NCBI GenBank assembly: GCA_961205875.1 | Contig: OY540814.1 | Span: forward strand, 8,414,993 to 8,478,992 | DNA from: Sialis fuliginosa | Taxonomy: Eukaryota > Arthropoda > Insecta > Megaloptera > Sialidae | DNA length: 64,000 nucleotides | Direction: 5' to 3' | Shown here: positions 34,874 to 46,254 of the stretch, one piece after another | Layout: each line of letters opens with the position of its first letter | Numbering within the stretch: the stretch's first letter is position 1 | Notes under the pieces: model-generated | Told to the model about the DNA's origin: nothing | Seen by the model: the letters and a program-made list of their open reading frames with translations, nothing else | Databases searched by the model: none | Position numbers and translations under genes: made by a program

Positions 34874-36139
34874 CAGCAACTGTTGTTATATTTATAGATG
34901 GAAACTTTTCTGTACACAATGTAGATGTTGTTTTTTCATTTTTCTCATAAGATAATTTTTATAAAAACTAAAAATAATAAAATACAAGTAAAATAAATAA
35001 AATTAAAAGTGCAAAAACAAAACTGCGTATACCTACATAATTCTACAAATTACGTTATTTAATTAATATTTGTGGTCAAATTATTTCTTAAATTGTTGTT
35101 TAACCAATCACAGCCATTTATTTTACTATAAGAGTTGGTGGATAACTTTTTACGTGATTTCACAAATAAAAAATATCCCTAAAAGAGCTTTAATAGGTTT
35201 TAACTATGACATGGAACATGTCCTTGTGTAATTTAAGTCTATTTTTATCTAAATTGTTCTTAATCGATATTATATTAAATTGTTTATTGCCACCTACTTA
35301 TTTTTATTTAGTAAAATTACGAAATTTGTTCTTAAAGTTAATTTCAAATACCCCTGTCGAATTACGCTAATTGGGGCAATTACCCCCATTGTCCCTGTAG
35401 AATCGATGTACATGTGCAGTGTTGTACAGTAAGAATATGTTTTTACTAAATTTGACGTTGAAAAAATAAATTCAAAAGCATTTTTGTTATTTTTCAAAAA
35501 CCTTTTAATAGAGTAATGTATTTTGAAATTCATCATTTAATTTTTTAAAACATGCCTTATAGTACCTGGAATAAATTAATTAATAAATCAGGCACATACA
35601 TACAATAATTTCTTTGTGGCATATAATTTCATTGAAGAGTCAACGTGAAATTCTACAAAAACATACACACAAGAGGAAAAAAAGATTTAAAAATGTTCTG
35701 ATATCTAATTATGCAAAGGGGGCACAGCTGGGAGTGACGCGTCGGCAGCTTTTGGAGAGGGAGGGGGCAGCCGAAAGGGGAAGGGAAGTGCGAGGCGATA
35801 CAAATTAAACAGATATTTTAATTATGAAACACGTTTTTTAGACTTGTGTAGAGAAAAATGCAAATACTACGAAGTGATGGGTATTATATATTAAATGACG
35901 GTAGCACTTTATAATGAAATCAAGCGTTCTCTTACTTCGGTTAGATTTTTGTTTTAAATTAATTTTGCTAAATTTAATTTTTTTTTCTCCGCGGAGTTGT
36001 CTTGACAGTGTGTTGTTATTTAATGCGATGATTTTTTATTTCAGTAAATTTATTTTTAGGAAATGAACTTTACATGCAGATGAACCGGAAATACTTGTAC
36101 ATTTTTTTACAGAATGTTTATAGGAAACTTGAATATTTA
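34874..36139. other. Non-coding DNA with a small purine-rich island
   Basis: Mostly AT-rich. At 35715-35800 a GC- and purine-rich block ('ggagtgacgcgtcggcagct', 'ttggagagggagggggcagc') stands out; it lies inside a short frame (35614-35808) that is probably not coding. The minus-strand frame 35294-35536 shows no domain. Confidence 0.4.
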
Positions 36140-36699
36140 TAAGGACTTGAACCGGAATTCATTTATGATTCGGTTTCGGTTCGGGTTCAAATATAAATTT
36201 TGGTTCGGGTTTAGGTTCAGTGTGGTCCAAATATTTGGGTTCAAAAACCGTTATTTTTTAAAGGTCCAGGTTCGGGATCGGGTTCGGGTTCAAGTTTGTA
36301 ATTGAAAGAAAATTATGTTGTTCGAAAAAAAAGTATAATTAACAAATAAAACATTTAATGAAGAAAAAAAGACATTAATAGCTTAAAAAATATTGCTAAA
36401 AAAGAGGGCAAAAAATAAAATAAAATTTTAAAGATTGAATTATCTACTTTTCAGATTATTTTTGCAAATTGAAATGTACTTCAGTTATAGAATTAAAAAA
36501 GAAAGTAAAAAATATGTAATTTTTGTAGTGGACTTGATAACTCACATCATACCAAGATTTCTTGTCAGTACCTTTTATAATCTCTTTTAAAAATCATTTG
36601 GTTCAGGTTCGTTGGCTTTGAATTATAGCGGTTCGGTTCGGGTTTAGGTTAATGAAAAATACGTTTTTTTCGGGTTTCGGGTTCGGATTCAAATCCCTG
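36140..36699. mobile_element. hAT MITE copy, CAGGGACTTGAACC family
   Basis: Related to 44914-45551: both have tandem 'ggttcgggttc' motifs near the ends, a shared middle ('tttgtaattgaaagaaaatta', 'aacaaataaaacattt') and a right end reading 'ggattcaaatccctg'. The left terminus has decayed (TAAGGACTTGAACCGG). No clear target duplication remains. The frame 36114-36305 comes from the motif array and is not a gene. Confidence 0.7.
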
Positions 36700-37429
36700 T
36701 ATACAAGTATCATGCATTGCAAATTTTAAATTGTTTATTGTATAATTACTTCATATTATTTTTCATAGCAATTAAAAGTTATATTGGTATTTGTAGAATA
36801 TACTTTTTGTGACATTTAGCAAACAAGTTAATAAGTACCAGTACATGATATGATAATAGTACCTCTCATCGACATTATGAAATATAAATTAAAATTTATT
36901 AACAAATACCAACTTTGTTAAGAATATGAAGAGAGAACAAAAGTCGAAACTTGTCGTTCCATTGTGTATAAGTCTTAAGTTATGTTTAACCTACATTTAA
37001 GTATAAACTAGATCTTAAATATCTATACCTAGATAGGATTTAAATCGTGTAACGAAATCCACGGTGATACTTATAAGTTCCGAACTTTAGACACTGCAAT
37101 TCACTGCATGTATACTTGCATGTTCACCTTTGAGTCTTTTTATTTTTATGAAGTGTTGGTCTTACAATTAGTTGCAATTGTTAATAACTACAAACTAACA
37201 TAGTTGTTTGTAACTATTTATAATTATACATAAATGTAGTACTTATTATTAAGAACCCATAATATTAATTTGTGTTTATATTAGTTTTTAATAGATGAAA
37301 TGAAGTAAAACCAATTAAATTTAAATTTCGGATATTAAATGCAAATACAAAATAATATACATATTAATGAATAATCTTGTTGTGTGAAATCGAAATGAAT
37401 CAAATTAGTGGGCGGTTATGTGCGTGTTG
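36700..37429. other. AT-rich non-coding DNA
   Basis: No gene or repeat pair recognised. Confidence 0.45.
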
Positions 37430-38020
37430 TGTTTTAATAAGAGAACACATCATTTATGAAAATGCGTAGCTGTTTTGCTGGCATAATGGAATTAGCGGGT
37501 TATTCATACAATTGTCATTGAGTCTCGCGGACTAAGATTAAATATAGGCAGCGCGTATAGGTGCATGTATATCATATATATATGTAGAGTAGAGGTACGT
37601 AACGTTTCCAAACGACACACGGAGGAGGCATAACTCTTCCCCCTGCGTTTGCTAAAAAACAAACGTATTATATAGTTTTTTTATTGTATTGTCTGCTAGC
37701 GTTTTTTATTTCTGTGGACATAAAGGGGATTAGAGTGCATTGTTCTGTTAATTAATTGTGATTAATGCGCTGTCTGGTAGCGAACGCCGATGGTTTTGCT
37801 GTCACGGGCTCTGCTAATGTTGGAAAAATATCCCAAACAAGCACATTAGAGGCTCGCGTTCAATGAAGATTGGTCGCTTCATTTGCAATTGACGCCCGAT
37901 CGAGCGCGTGTCTGTGCGAGTGAGACGCGCGCTCACGTGCTCATAGCACTCTCTCACTTGCACACCACTCAACTGACCCCGCGTTCTGCATGATCCTATC
38001 GATATGACATACGCAGCACC
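37430..38020. promoter_or_regulatory. Large candidate regulatory island
   Basis: About 600 bases of complex sequence. The left half has homeodomain-type sites ('tggaattagcgggttattca', 'ttaattaattgtgattaatg'). The right half is CpG-rich with alternating purine-pyrimidine ('cgagcgcgtgtctgtgcgag', 'acgcgcgctcacgtgctcat') and CTCTCTC. A minus-strand initiator-like TCAGTT lies near 37970. It contains no transposon ends. It is the strongest conserved-element candidate by eye, adjoining the putative exon at 38132-38501. Confidence 0.4.
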
Positions 38021-38103
38021 ACCTCTGCGGATATTATATTTTTTTACAAAAATTATAATTTATTTCACACGGTTGAATGTCCATCAGTTTTTTACATCGG
38101 CCA

Positions 38104-38110
38104 TATAAAG
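38104..38110 (+). promoter_or_regulatory. TATA-box-like motif
   Basis: TATAAAG lies about 28-31 bases upstream of CACATTCT (38129-38136), a plausible initiator position, between the island at 37430-38020 and the candidate exon that follows. Confidence 0.3.
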
Positions 38111-38131
38111 AAAAACAGAACAGTGTTGCAC

Positions 38132-38501
38132 ATTCTGACTATGCCGTTGGCAATAGTTGGGCGGTTAGAATGTAAGCGTGCAATGCTCAATCAGAACAAA
38201 TGATTGTACGTAGATGCTTTGTTATCCAATCAAAATTTTAATCAGATTAATGGAGCTTCATTTTTATAATTTCGGTGACCGCTGCAATGGCGGACGCTCT
38301 GTTACTTTCATAATGAAAAATTACGAGATCGATCTACAGAGCCGCGCCGTTGCGCGAATAATGTTTTGTTGTCTTATGATTGATACGCGGCGCAAAAACG
38401 AATTACACGGATTCTTTGTGTTTTATGATAACAATTCATCAATAATAATTTGTTCGAATTTGATATTATTTTTGCGCAATATTTCTGTACCTGGTATTTA
38501 G
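38132..38501 (+). ncRNA. Candidate exon ending at a GTAAGC donor
   Basis: From the putative start after the TATA motif, about 370 bases of non-repetitive sequence run to ATTTAG|GTAAGC at 38501/38502. The segment contains TGATTGAT (38377-38384), a Hox/Exd-type site, and CpG-rich 'agccgcgccgttgcgcgaat', so it could equally be a regulatory element. The frame 38214-38501 (95 codons) ends exactly at the donor with TAG and shows no known domain. Evidence is circumstantial. Confidence 0.25.
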
Positions 38502-38509
38502 GTAAGCAT

Positions 38510-39751
38510 TAATTGCTTACACAGATATAGAAAGATTAAGTTTGTCATATTTTTTTGTTAATGTATTATATTTGTTGAGTAGGATTATTCAAGATATATT
38601 TTATACATATAAATTTACGTTATTTAATTTCAAATCAATAAAAACCCTAAATTTTACTTTGCGTACAATTCCGATCTTCAATTTATCAAATAGATTTATA
38701 AATATAAATATATATAAAGAAAAAAAAGAGAAGGGATTAGACACGACAGAGAGGTCGACAGGAAAGGAGAATAAAAGCTATTTATTATAAATATCGACAT
38801 AAAAATTTTACCGATGATGAAAACTAATTTGAAACGCTATATTTATACCTATACTACCTTCACAAGAGGTAGACCCACGAAAGTTCAAGTGTTCAAATAA
38901 CTTTGTAAATTCAGTGTTGTAGCATGTCCAGTAACTGTTGGTTACTGAAAGTTTTTATATTACCGCACGTTAATTATTACACAGGTCAACACTAATTATC
39001 AACTAATTATATTCTCAGGTAATAGTGGTTAAATCGATACGCGTATATTAAGTTTCATATAATTATACAACTCATTATGGTATACTATAAAGCATAATAA
39101 TTACTGACATAGTCATAAGGAATGTATTGTTATAATAATATATTGATGTTAACAGGAAAAAACTATTCACACTGTAGAGTTAATTATAGTTTTAAAGTCG
39201 TTAAAATTTAAATAAGTTGATATACTAAAGTGTTCGTCTTATAAAATTAAAATTGCTGTTTATTTATATACACATTATTTTTTTTAAAATAGGATATAAA
39301 AATTTAATTAAAAAAAATAAAACATAATTATGTAATTTATGAAACTTTTTTAAGTAGATTGAAAAAATATAATTATAATATGAAAATTAGTCAAATATAA
39401 TAATGATATATTTTATGAAGTTACCTACTGTAAAAAATTTCCCTCTATATTTTTATTATTTATATTATTACCCAGGTATATACATTTATTCTATTGATAT
39501 AATACACCTATTAAACATTGTTTTCATTTATCGCTAACTATTTATGCAGTGCACGCGAAAATACCTAACCTAACCTAAACCTTCGTGAAACACTCTATCT
39601 ATTAGTGAAAACCAGAAGAAAATCCGTACAGTAGTTACTGAGAAAATTGTGCACACACAGACAGACAATTGCAAGATATTGTAATGCCAATTTCAAAATC
39701 AAAAAGATTACTACGAAATTTAAATATGGGTATATTCACCCAAAAAATTAA
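38510..39751. other. AT-rich non-coding DNA
   Basis: No gene. A short run of CCTAA units at about 39567-39580 resembles the insect telomeric TTAGG repeat but is only about three units. 'gtgaaaaccagaagaaaatc' and 'agtagttactgagaaaattg' near 39605-39650 are part of a degenerate retroelement tail. The plus-strand frame 38542-38790 is AT-rich with no domain. Confidence 0.4.
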
Positions 39752-39760
39752 ACAAATAAC

Positions 39761-40284
39761 CAAGGTATATAAAGACAAGGTAGTCTCAACAATTCCTTGA
39801 CCAATCAGCGTTGGCGCGGGAATTAACGTCACTTGGGGGATCTATTCAAATGTCATAAATTTTTAATAGAATATTAATTACAAAAAATTCCTTTATTTAT
39901 TCTTGTTTTTATTTTATTTATTTTTATTCTTCGTTTACAATCAAATAAGTACAAATTCGACATAACAAAATCATAAAGTGCTATCAGAATCATATAACGT
40001 ATTGCCAACTTAAGAATAGTAAAAATGATGCTTCCCGAATTGACCAAATTGTTTTTGACAGCTTTTTTTATGATTTTACAATGTCGAATTTGTACTTATT
40101 TGATTGTATGTGTTGTTAAAATATCAAAAAATACGAAAACAAGAATAAATAAAGGAATTTTTTGTAATTAATATTTTATTAAAAATGTATGACATTTGAA
40201 TAGATCCCCCAGGTGACGTCAATTCCTGCTCTAACGCTGATTGGTCAAGGAATTGTTGAGACTACCTTGTCTTTATATACCTTG
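39761..40284. mobile_element. Foldback MITE with exact 9-bp target duplication
   Basis: CAAGGTATATAAAGACAAGG at the left end is matched as its exact reverse complement at the right end, and the arms pair with few mismatches for over 200 bases each, leaving a centre of about 90 bases. ACAAATAAC lies immediately outside both ends (39752-39760 and 40285-40293). Very long TIRs and a 9-bp duplication fit Mutator-like (MULE) non-autonomous elements best. No coding capacity. The minus-strand frame 39635-39832 crosses its left end. Confidence 0.9.
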
Positions 40285-40293
40285 ACAAATAAC

Positions 40294-40974
40294 CATTTTC
40301 TGATATATGTTGGTCTAGTGCAGGCTTGTCTCCGGTACGGCGAGGATAATTAAAATAATAATAATAATAATAATAATTTTATAATAATAAACCTGTATTG
40401 AAATTAGCATGACTAATAAATTGAGTTTATGCTATGGTCTAGTTTTATACCTATGGTCTAGTAGACACAAGTTTATTTCAGTCGTATAAAATCTTTATTG
40501 TCAATAAGTCGTTGAATATATTCATTCTATCTAATTCAATTAAATATTGTGTATAGCTGAAGCCTCAAATATAAGAATAGTTATACTATATGCGTAAATT
40601 TATTGTAAGTGCATATAAATATATTTAAACTATAGACACATTTAATTAAACAATTAAAGTATGAAAAAAGAATTTTGACCCTACAAGGCTAATCATATTT
40701 TCTCTACGCAGAAACTTTTCATTAGTCAATTCGTCTAACATCAGTTATATTTGATTTGTTTTTTGCATTTTTTGTAATTACATTACATATTTTAGAGGAA
40801 TATAAATGAAAAATACAGTTTTTGTAATTTTTTATTTATTAAAAGTTAAAACAATCAATCATATTCTACTTTTACTAATGACAAAAAATGTTCGCTATGT
40901 TAGTCGAAATGATTAACATTAGCCGTGTAGGGTTAAATTGCATCTTATACTGAAAACTATACATATACTGAAAG
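40294..40974. other. AT-rich non-coding DNA
   Basis: Contains an (AAT)n microsatellite at about 40355-40378. No gene is recognised. Confidence 0.5.
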
Positions 40975-41240
40975 TGTATGCAAGATAGTTTAGAGTGTTT
41001 ATTTTTTATGTTTACACGTGATAGTGTTCATGACCGTTTCTATCAATCACCGTCGCTCGGTCAACAGTGCGATTATTTTTCCGCGAGATGGCAGGCGTGT
41101 GCCGCCGCATACAGAGGTGGCGTAAGAAGCCGACCGGTCCGACGCCGTGAATCAATCAAAATGAATAATTCGAGGCGTTAGTAGACGACGTCGTCCCCCC
41201 GGGCGAGCGTCTCCCGTATCTACAGCGGCCAATCTACATA
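40975..41240. promoter_or_regulatory. GC-rich island with paired Exd/Hox-like sites
   Basis: ATCAATCA (reverse complement TGATTGAT, the Exd/Hox composite core) occurs at 41042-41049 and 41151-41158, on either side of CpG-rich 'gatggcaggcgtgtgccgcc' and 'gccgaccggtccgacgccgt'. GCCAT/ATGGC also occurs. The plus-strand frame 40978-41181 has no recognised domain. It is interpreted as a candidate enhancer or Polycomb-type element. Confidence 0.35.
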
Positions 41241-41522
41241 AACACCCCTAAAGCACGACCAGTGATACACAAACTGTTTCAATAGATATTATTTAATAGT
41301 CGTAACATTTGTGAAATTAATTATAAAAATATACAAACATGGAGTCTATTATAATCATTTTAACTAAACGTTACATATGAAGCTATGGTTTAATGACTAT
41401 TGCAAATAATAATGATATTGTAGTAAATTTTTTTATGAAACGAGACCGAGACGATACTAACTTTATTAAAAAAATTCGACGAGAGTGAAGTACATACATT
41501 ATTGCAAAATGTTTTTGTTTAG
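41241..41522. other. AT-rich DNA with 'gagac' repeat fragment
   Basis: 'cgagaccgagacgatactaac' style sequence at about 41441-41490 belongs to the dispersed gagacgagac family. Nothing else is seen. Confidence 0.4.
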
Positions 41523-42346
41523 TAAGGGGAGATGGGGAGGATTCATACAGATGGATTAATAAGTGTACTAATCATAACTACGAAAATATGTGTAACACCA
41601 ATAAATGGTACTGATCACCCGCCACAACATATCAACAGTTTAAATCTTTAAATTGTCATCTTGATGGTCATTTTCAATGTGAGGGAGTAATTTTGGTGCA
41701 TTATCAAAAATATTTTAAAAACAGTAAAAATTTTGAATTATACGTATAACAGTTACATTTATTTGTTTGTAATGTTGATTTCGTTTTTCTATATTTCTAA
41801 TCTTTCTAAAACATAGATTTTTATAAAATTTTCACTCGGGGAGCGTTTATACAATAAAAACGGGGAGGTTTGACAATGTATAGTACTAATCGAACCATCC
41901 GATCTTCTCGTTTGTATTGATCTGATGACAGACCAATTTATTATCATCCAAAATGATTTGGTTAATTGGCTAATTTAATAAAATGATTATTATATTTGCT
42001 ATTCAGTCATCATAATCTATATTGATAATTTGTTTTTATTTTTTTCAGAGGTTTAATATTTTTCATTGTGAGCTATATTTAAACTATGTATCTTTAATAT
42101 GTATGAATAATATTACGTTACTGTGCTTCGAACTTACCTTTCTTATATGTGTATTATTCCTCCCCAAAATGGTTTAATAAGGTTATCGATTTTTTTTTCA
42201 AAACATGAAATTCATACTTAAATACTAATGTTATTATATTATGTACCTACAAAGGACCAAACAATTATTGTTTTGATTTTTTAATGCTTTTATACAGAAT
42301 ATTTATATTTTATTAAAAATGTATGAACCCTCCCCAACTCCCCCTA
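41523..42346. mobile_element. TIR element, TAAGGGGAG ends
   Basis: The left end TAAGGGGAGATGGGGAGGAT pairs with the right end (reverse complement TAGGGGGAGTTGGGGAGGGT), and pairing continues through 'tcatacat'. The TA at each terminus may be the target duplication. Internal 'ggggaggtttgacaatg' and 'cctccccaaaatggttt' motifs repeat the end sequence. About 824 bp, non-coding. Confidence 0.7.
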
Positions 42347-42779
42347 CATAATAATAAAGGGAAACATATTTTTTATAATATACGATTTATATACGATATT
42401 TCCTGATTCTCGTTTCGCCTATAGTTTTTATGATGATGTAAATGATAGATAATAAAAACAGTTTAAAAATACAGAGAAACAAAACTAAATATTTATAAAT
42501 ATTGTAAAAATATCCACTACCTATATTATAAATAACTGAGAGATAAAAACGATATAATTACAAAACTGTATGTAGCATATAATAAATTATTTAAACAAAA
42601 CTAGTTTTTTACAAATCCTCTAATCCCATTTAACTCCAATTTCAATATCCATTGAAAACAAAACTATGTAACAATAAACCCAAAAAGAAAATCAACAACA
42701 ACTAATAGCAGTCGACGCAATAGATCAATAGCAGACATAAATAAACTATGTACAACAATATATCGTTTAACACATTTTC
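42347..42779. other. AT-rich non-coding DNA
   Basis: No gene or repeat pair recognised. Confidence 0.45.
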
Positions 42780-43130
42780 ACAATCACCGATAACGTGGAG
42801 AGCAGCAGTTGATGGTCGAGTCAGTCGTAGCGCGCAAGGGTTTGGGGGCGGCTGAGAAGGGTCGCAGCCCCCCGAGACAGATAAAGGTGGTCGCTGCGAT
42901 GCGTTACACTTCAATTTCATTTTATCGGCCACTTACACGTTGTTTTCGGTCCGAGTGTATTTTGTCACATACGAGTATGTGTACATACCTGATAAATTAA
43001 TTAAACCGTTTGCGAATTTGTGGAAAGCCGCGCGAAAAATTGATAATGTTGACCAGATAATGTGATTATATTTTGACAGCCGATAGAAATCACCACCACA
43101 TTATGTTGCGCGTTTAATCTGGTAATTCGA
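42780..43130. promoter_or_regulatory. GC-rich island, candidate promoter or enhancer
   Basis: The left half is CpG-rich and carries GAGTCAGTC (TCAGTC initiator core at about 42821) and AGATAAAG (GATA-type). The right half has 'gcgcgaaaaattgataatgt' and 'gaccagataatgtgattata'. Minus-strand donor-like hexamers occur (GTAAGT within 'cacttac' near 42930; GTATGT near 42987). Short overlapping ORFs on both strands are unconvincing. Strand of any transcript cannot be decided. Confidence 0.3.
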
Positions 43131-43713
43131 GTACGAATTTTCGGATACAATACACTTATATAAACAATGTTTGTACCTATATATGTACGAGTGTATGTAT
43201 CTGTACATACGTACACATTTATTAGCATTTATGATAATTGGGTGTTTGTTTGGTTTTTGATATAAGATTTATTATCTTTGTGTTTTCAGTTTTGATTTAA
43301 ATAGGTACATATTTGGAATTTTTGATTTTTTAATATTTGTTCTAAGAGAACTTGTACCTAGTTAAAATGTTTATATTCCTAGATAAGTTATTTGCTAGAT
43401 TTGGTTTCAGTTATAGATTAAAATTCCCATTTTACTGTTAGAATATTCATGTCAACAAAATTCAATTTCCCAATAGTCAATCGTAATCTCGCTGTCAAAT
43501 GCAATTGGTAATTGTTATACATGTTAAAACACAAAACCTTAAATATCTCAAACACAAATTTAACAAATAATGGAACTTATATTAAAATTGATCTTTTTTG
43601 ACAATTTCAAGAGCGAAAGTATAACCAATTAGACAAATTACAAAGGTACAAAATTAATCGCCATATTTGTCTAAAATTGTTCATTTGAGTTTATCTTTCA
43701 AAAACTTTTATCT
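43131..43713. other. AT-rich non-coding DNA
   Basis: Nothing distinctive. The minus-strand frame 43001-43228 is a simple-repeat translation (TYTRTYIG). Confidence 0.45.
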
Positions 43714-44140
43714 TAGGGGTCAAAACAAGTTTAGTGTTTAAAAATACTGATTTTACTGACACAAAAATCTAATAATACTGACTTTTACTGACTATCTGAA
43801 CCGAGTTAAAAATGTAGGTGTTATGTTTTAAAAAAATACTTTTATAATTATTGGCCTCCACCATCTCCATAGACAACACATTACAGTTAATTTTTGTTAA
43901 TTTTTCTCACCGAACTTGGCATAGCCAGTGCTATACATACGTTACAATTATGTCATAAAATATCTTCTAAAAGTTGGTAATAAACAATACAAATAAGTAA
44001 ACAAAATAGAACATTATTTATAATTTGAATATAGTTTTCACGGTAATTGTGTCGTTTTGAAGTCAAATAGTGAGTTTTTTAACTGATCGGGTTACAAAAA
44101 ACTGACTTTTACTGATATTACTGACCAGTTTTGACCCCTG
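43714..44140. mobile_element. hAT-like MITE, TAGGGGTCAAAAC ends
   Basis: TAGGGGTCAAAACAAG at the left end pairs with CCAGTTTTGACCCCTG at the right. Subterminal 'ctgacttttactga' motifs occur at both ends. A 6-bp direct repeat TTATCT sits flush against both ends (43708-43713 and 44141-44146), shorter than the 8 bp expected for hAT. About 427 bp, non-coding. Confidence 0.75.
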
Positions 44141-44146
44141 TTATCT

Positions 44147-44905
44147 ATATAATAACAATGTTATTTAAAATATTACGATTTTTATTAAATTTTTCTTTTA
44201 AAATGTTCCAATACGAAATCGGCAAATTGGACTGTGGCTTAATTATAGTAAATAGTAAAAAATAAAATTTTTACTTTTTGACGTATCTTAGGGGTGCAAA
44301 TGGGTTACCATTTAAAAAAAATTAAACCTGCGGTACAGGACACTAAAACGTGAAGCTTAATCACACTGAACAAAAATATTAAATATAAAATAATAATCCT
44401 GTAAAATTTTACATTCGTTAATATTTGAATTGAATAAAATGATAAAGAATAATATTGTATCAATAATACATAGAATGAAAAAACCACAATTTTCCTTTTT
44501 ATTTATTTAAATTTACTGAGTTTATTTGTGTTCTGTATCTGCAAATTAATTTCATTAATTGTTTAAAATTGAACATACAACTTTATATACAAATACCTAT
44601 ATGATTAAGTGAATTATTTTTTGCGGTTTTTTCTGGATCCATATATAATTTTTATTACGAAACATTCTCTTTTTCACCTTCATCAGATAATTGTAAACAA
44701 GATTTTTAAAAATAAATATTATAAAGTTTAATTGAGTTGAAAGTCAATAAAACCAATTTTCTCTTTTCGCATAATTTACACAGTTTTGTATATTTATTTT
44801 ATAAATTTTTATTTTGAAAGGATGATGTTGAATAAATATTAAAACATTGTTTCCATTTTCTTTCCTTGCTCAAATATTATACAATTGATATATAATTCTG
44901 GTTTA
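44147..44905. other. AT-rich non-coding DNA
   Basis: No gene recognised; short frames such as 44305-44487 on the minus strand are AT-driven. Confidence 0.45.
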
Positions 44906-44913
44906 TTTATCGT

Positions 44914-45551
44914 CAGGGACTTGAACCGGAATTTATTTATGGTTCGGGTTCGGTTCGAGTTCAAATATAAATTTCAGTTCGGGTTCGGGTTCAACTTGTT
45001 GCAAACTATTTGGGTTAAAAAATCGTTATTTTTTAGGGTTCAGGTTCGGGTTCAAGTTTGTAATTGAAAGAAAATTATTTTGTTCGAAAAAAATTATAAT
45101 CAACAAATAAAACATTTTCTGAAGAAGAAAGAAACATGAATAGCGATTAAAATATTGCTAGAAAGAAGGGCAAAAAATAAAATTACATTTTGAAAATTGA
45201 AATCCCTATTTTTCTGATTTTTTTTGCAAATTGAAATGTAATTAAGTTATAGAATTCAAAAAGAAAGTAAAAAAATGTAAATTTTAGTAGTTAAATTGAT
45301 AAGTCACATCATACCATAAAATTCCAGTATTAGTACATTTTATAATCTCTTTTAAAAATTACTGGAGAAAAATATTAAAATATTAAAAATAATTTATTGA
45401 ACTTTTTAAAAATATATGGTTATCCATGAAAAGGTTCGGATTCAGATTTAGTTTCATTGACTTTGAAATATAGCGGGTCGGTTCGGGTTCAGGTTAATGA
45501 AAAATACGGGTTTTTTCAGGTTTACTGTTCGGGTTCAGTTGCAAGTCTCTG
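44914..45551. mobile_element. hAT MITE with exact 8-bp target duplication
   Basis: CAGGGACTTGAACCGG at the left end pairs with the right end (reverse complement CAGAGACTTGCAACTG). TTTATCGT flanks both ends exactly (44906-44913 and 45552-45559). Both subterminal regions are arrays of 'ggttcgggttc' repeats. A related but diverged copy is at 36140-36699. The frame 44885-45067 is an array artefact. Confidence 0.9.
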
Positions 45552-45559
45552 TTTATCGT

Positions 45560-46254
45560 ACATTTATCTCATATTTTTTATTAATATTCATTATATATTA
45601 GTTAAGATTGAGAGAACTGTTTTACAATAAAAACATTTAAATTTTTTTAGAATTGTTTTTTTTTAGCCAATAATCCATTTGATAGTTTAAAAAAAATGTT
45701 ATCTGTATGTCTGTCTGATGTCTTCGATTTGACACGACAAAATACTGCACCCAGAATTAGTTTCGGATGTATAATAATTAATTTAGGGCAGTCCATATTA
45801 AAGAAAATTCACAATTAATATTTTCTAATAAAATTGTATAAAAATGAAAATGGTTTTTCTTATTAATTTCGAATTTCCTTCATATTGAAAAAAAACGTGA
45901 GCGATACCTTCGGGAACTTCAAGTAGTAAAAATAAATCGTCAGTATTGTCAGTAGATATAGATATAAAGTAAGTAGTTATACGGTTAATTAAAATTTGTA
46001 ATCCTTTTAATTAATTATTTTATTCACAATTTAAAAGCCAATAAAATATTATTGACTTCCTCTTTCTCACCCTTTCTCAATACGAAAAAAATGTAATAAT
46101 TATTTTTACTGTACATTAATGATATCATCTAATTTCGTTAACAGCTCTTCGGCCTCATATACCTATCATACAATATAGCACATATGCAAACAAATTAAAA
46201 AAATTACACCAGCACATATAAGCACATGTTAATACGGATACATTATTGTAATAT
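45560..46254. other. AT-rich DNA with a retroelement tail
   Basis: 'ctgtatgtctgtctgatgtc' and 'actgcacccagaattagt' at about 45700-45770 look like a degenerate RTE-type tail. No gene. Confidence 0.4.

Noticed and set aside
36150-36300. GGTTCGGGTTCAA-type sequence resembling a tRNA B box
   Set aside because: It is part of a repetitive hAT subterminal array; no A box, anticodon stem or cloverleaf spacing is present.
36114-36305. Frames 36114-36305 and 44885-45067 encoding similar peptides
   Set aside because: Their similarity comes from the shared hAT MITE motif arrays, not from a conserved protein.
39565-39582. CCTAA repeats as telomeric sequence
   Set aside because: Only about three units here, and a similarly short run near 49232; too short for an interstitial telomere.
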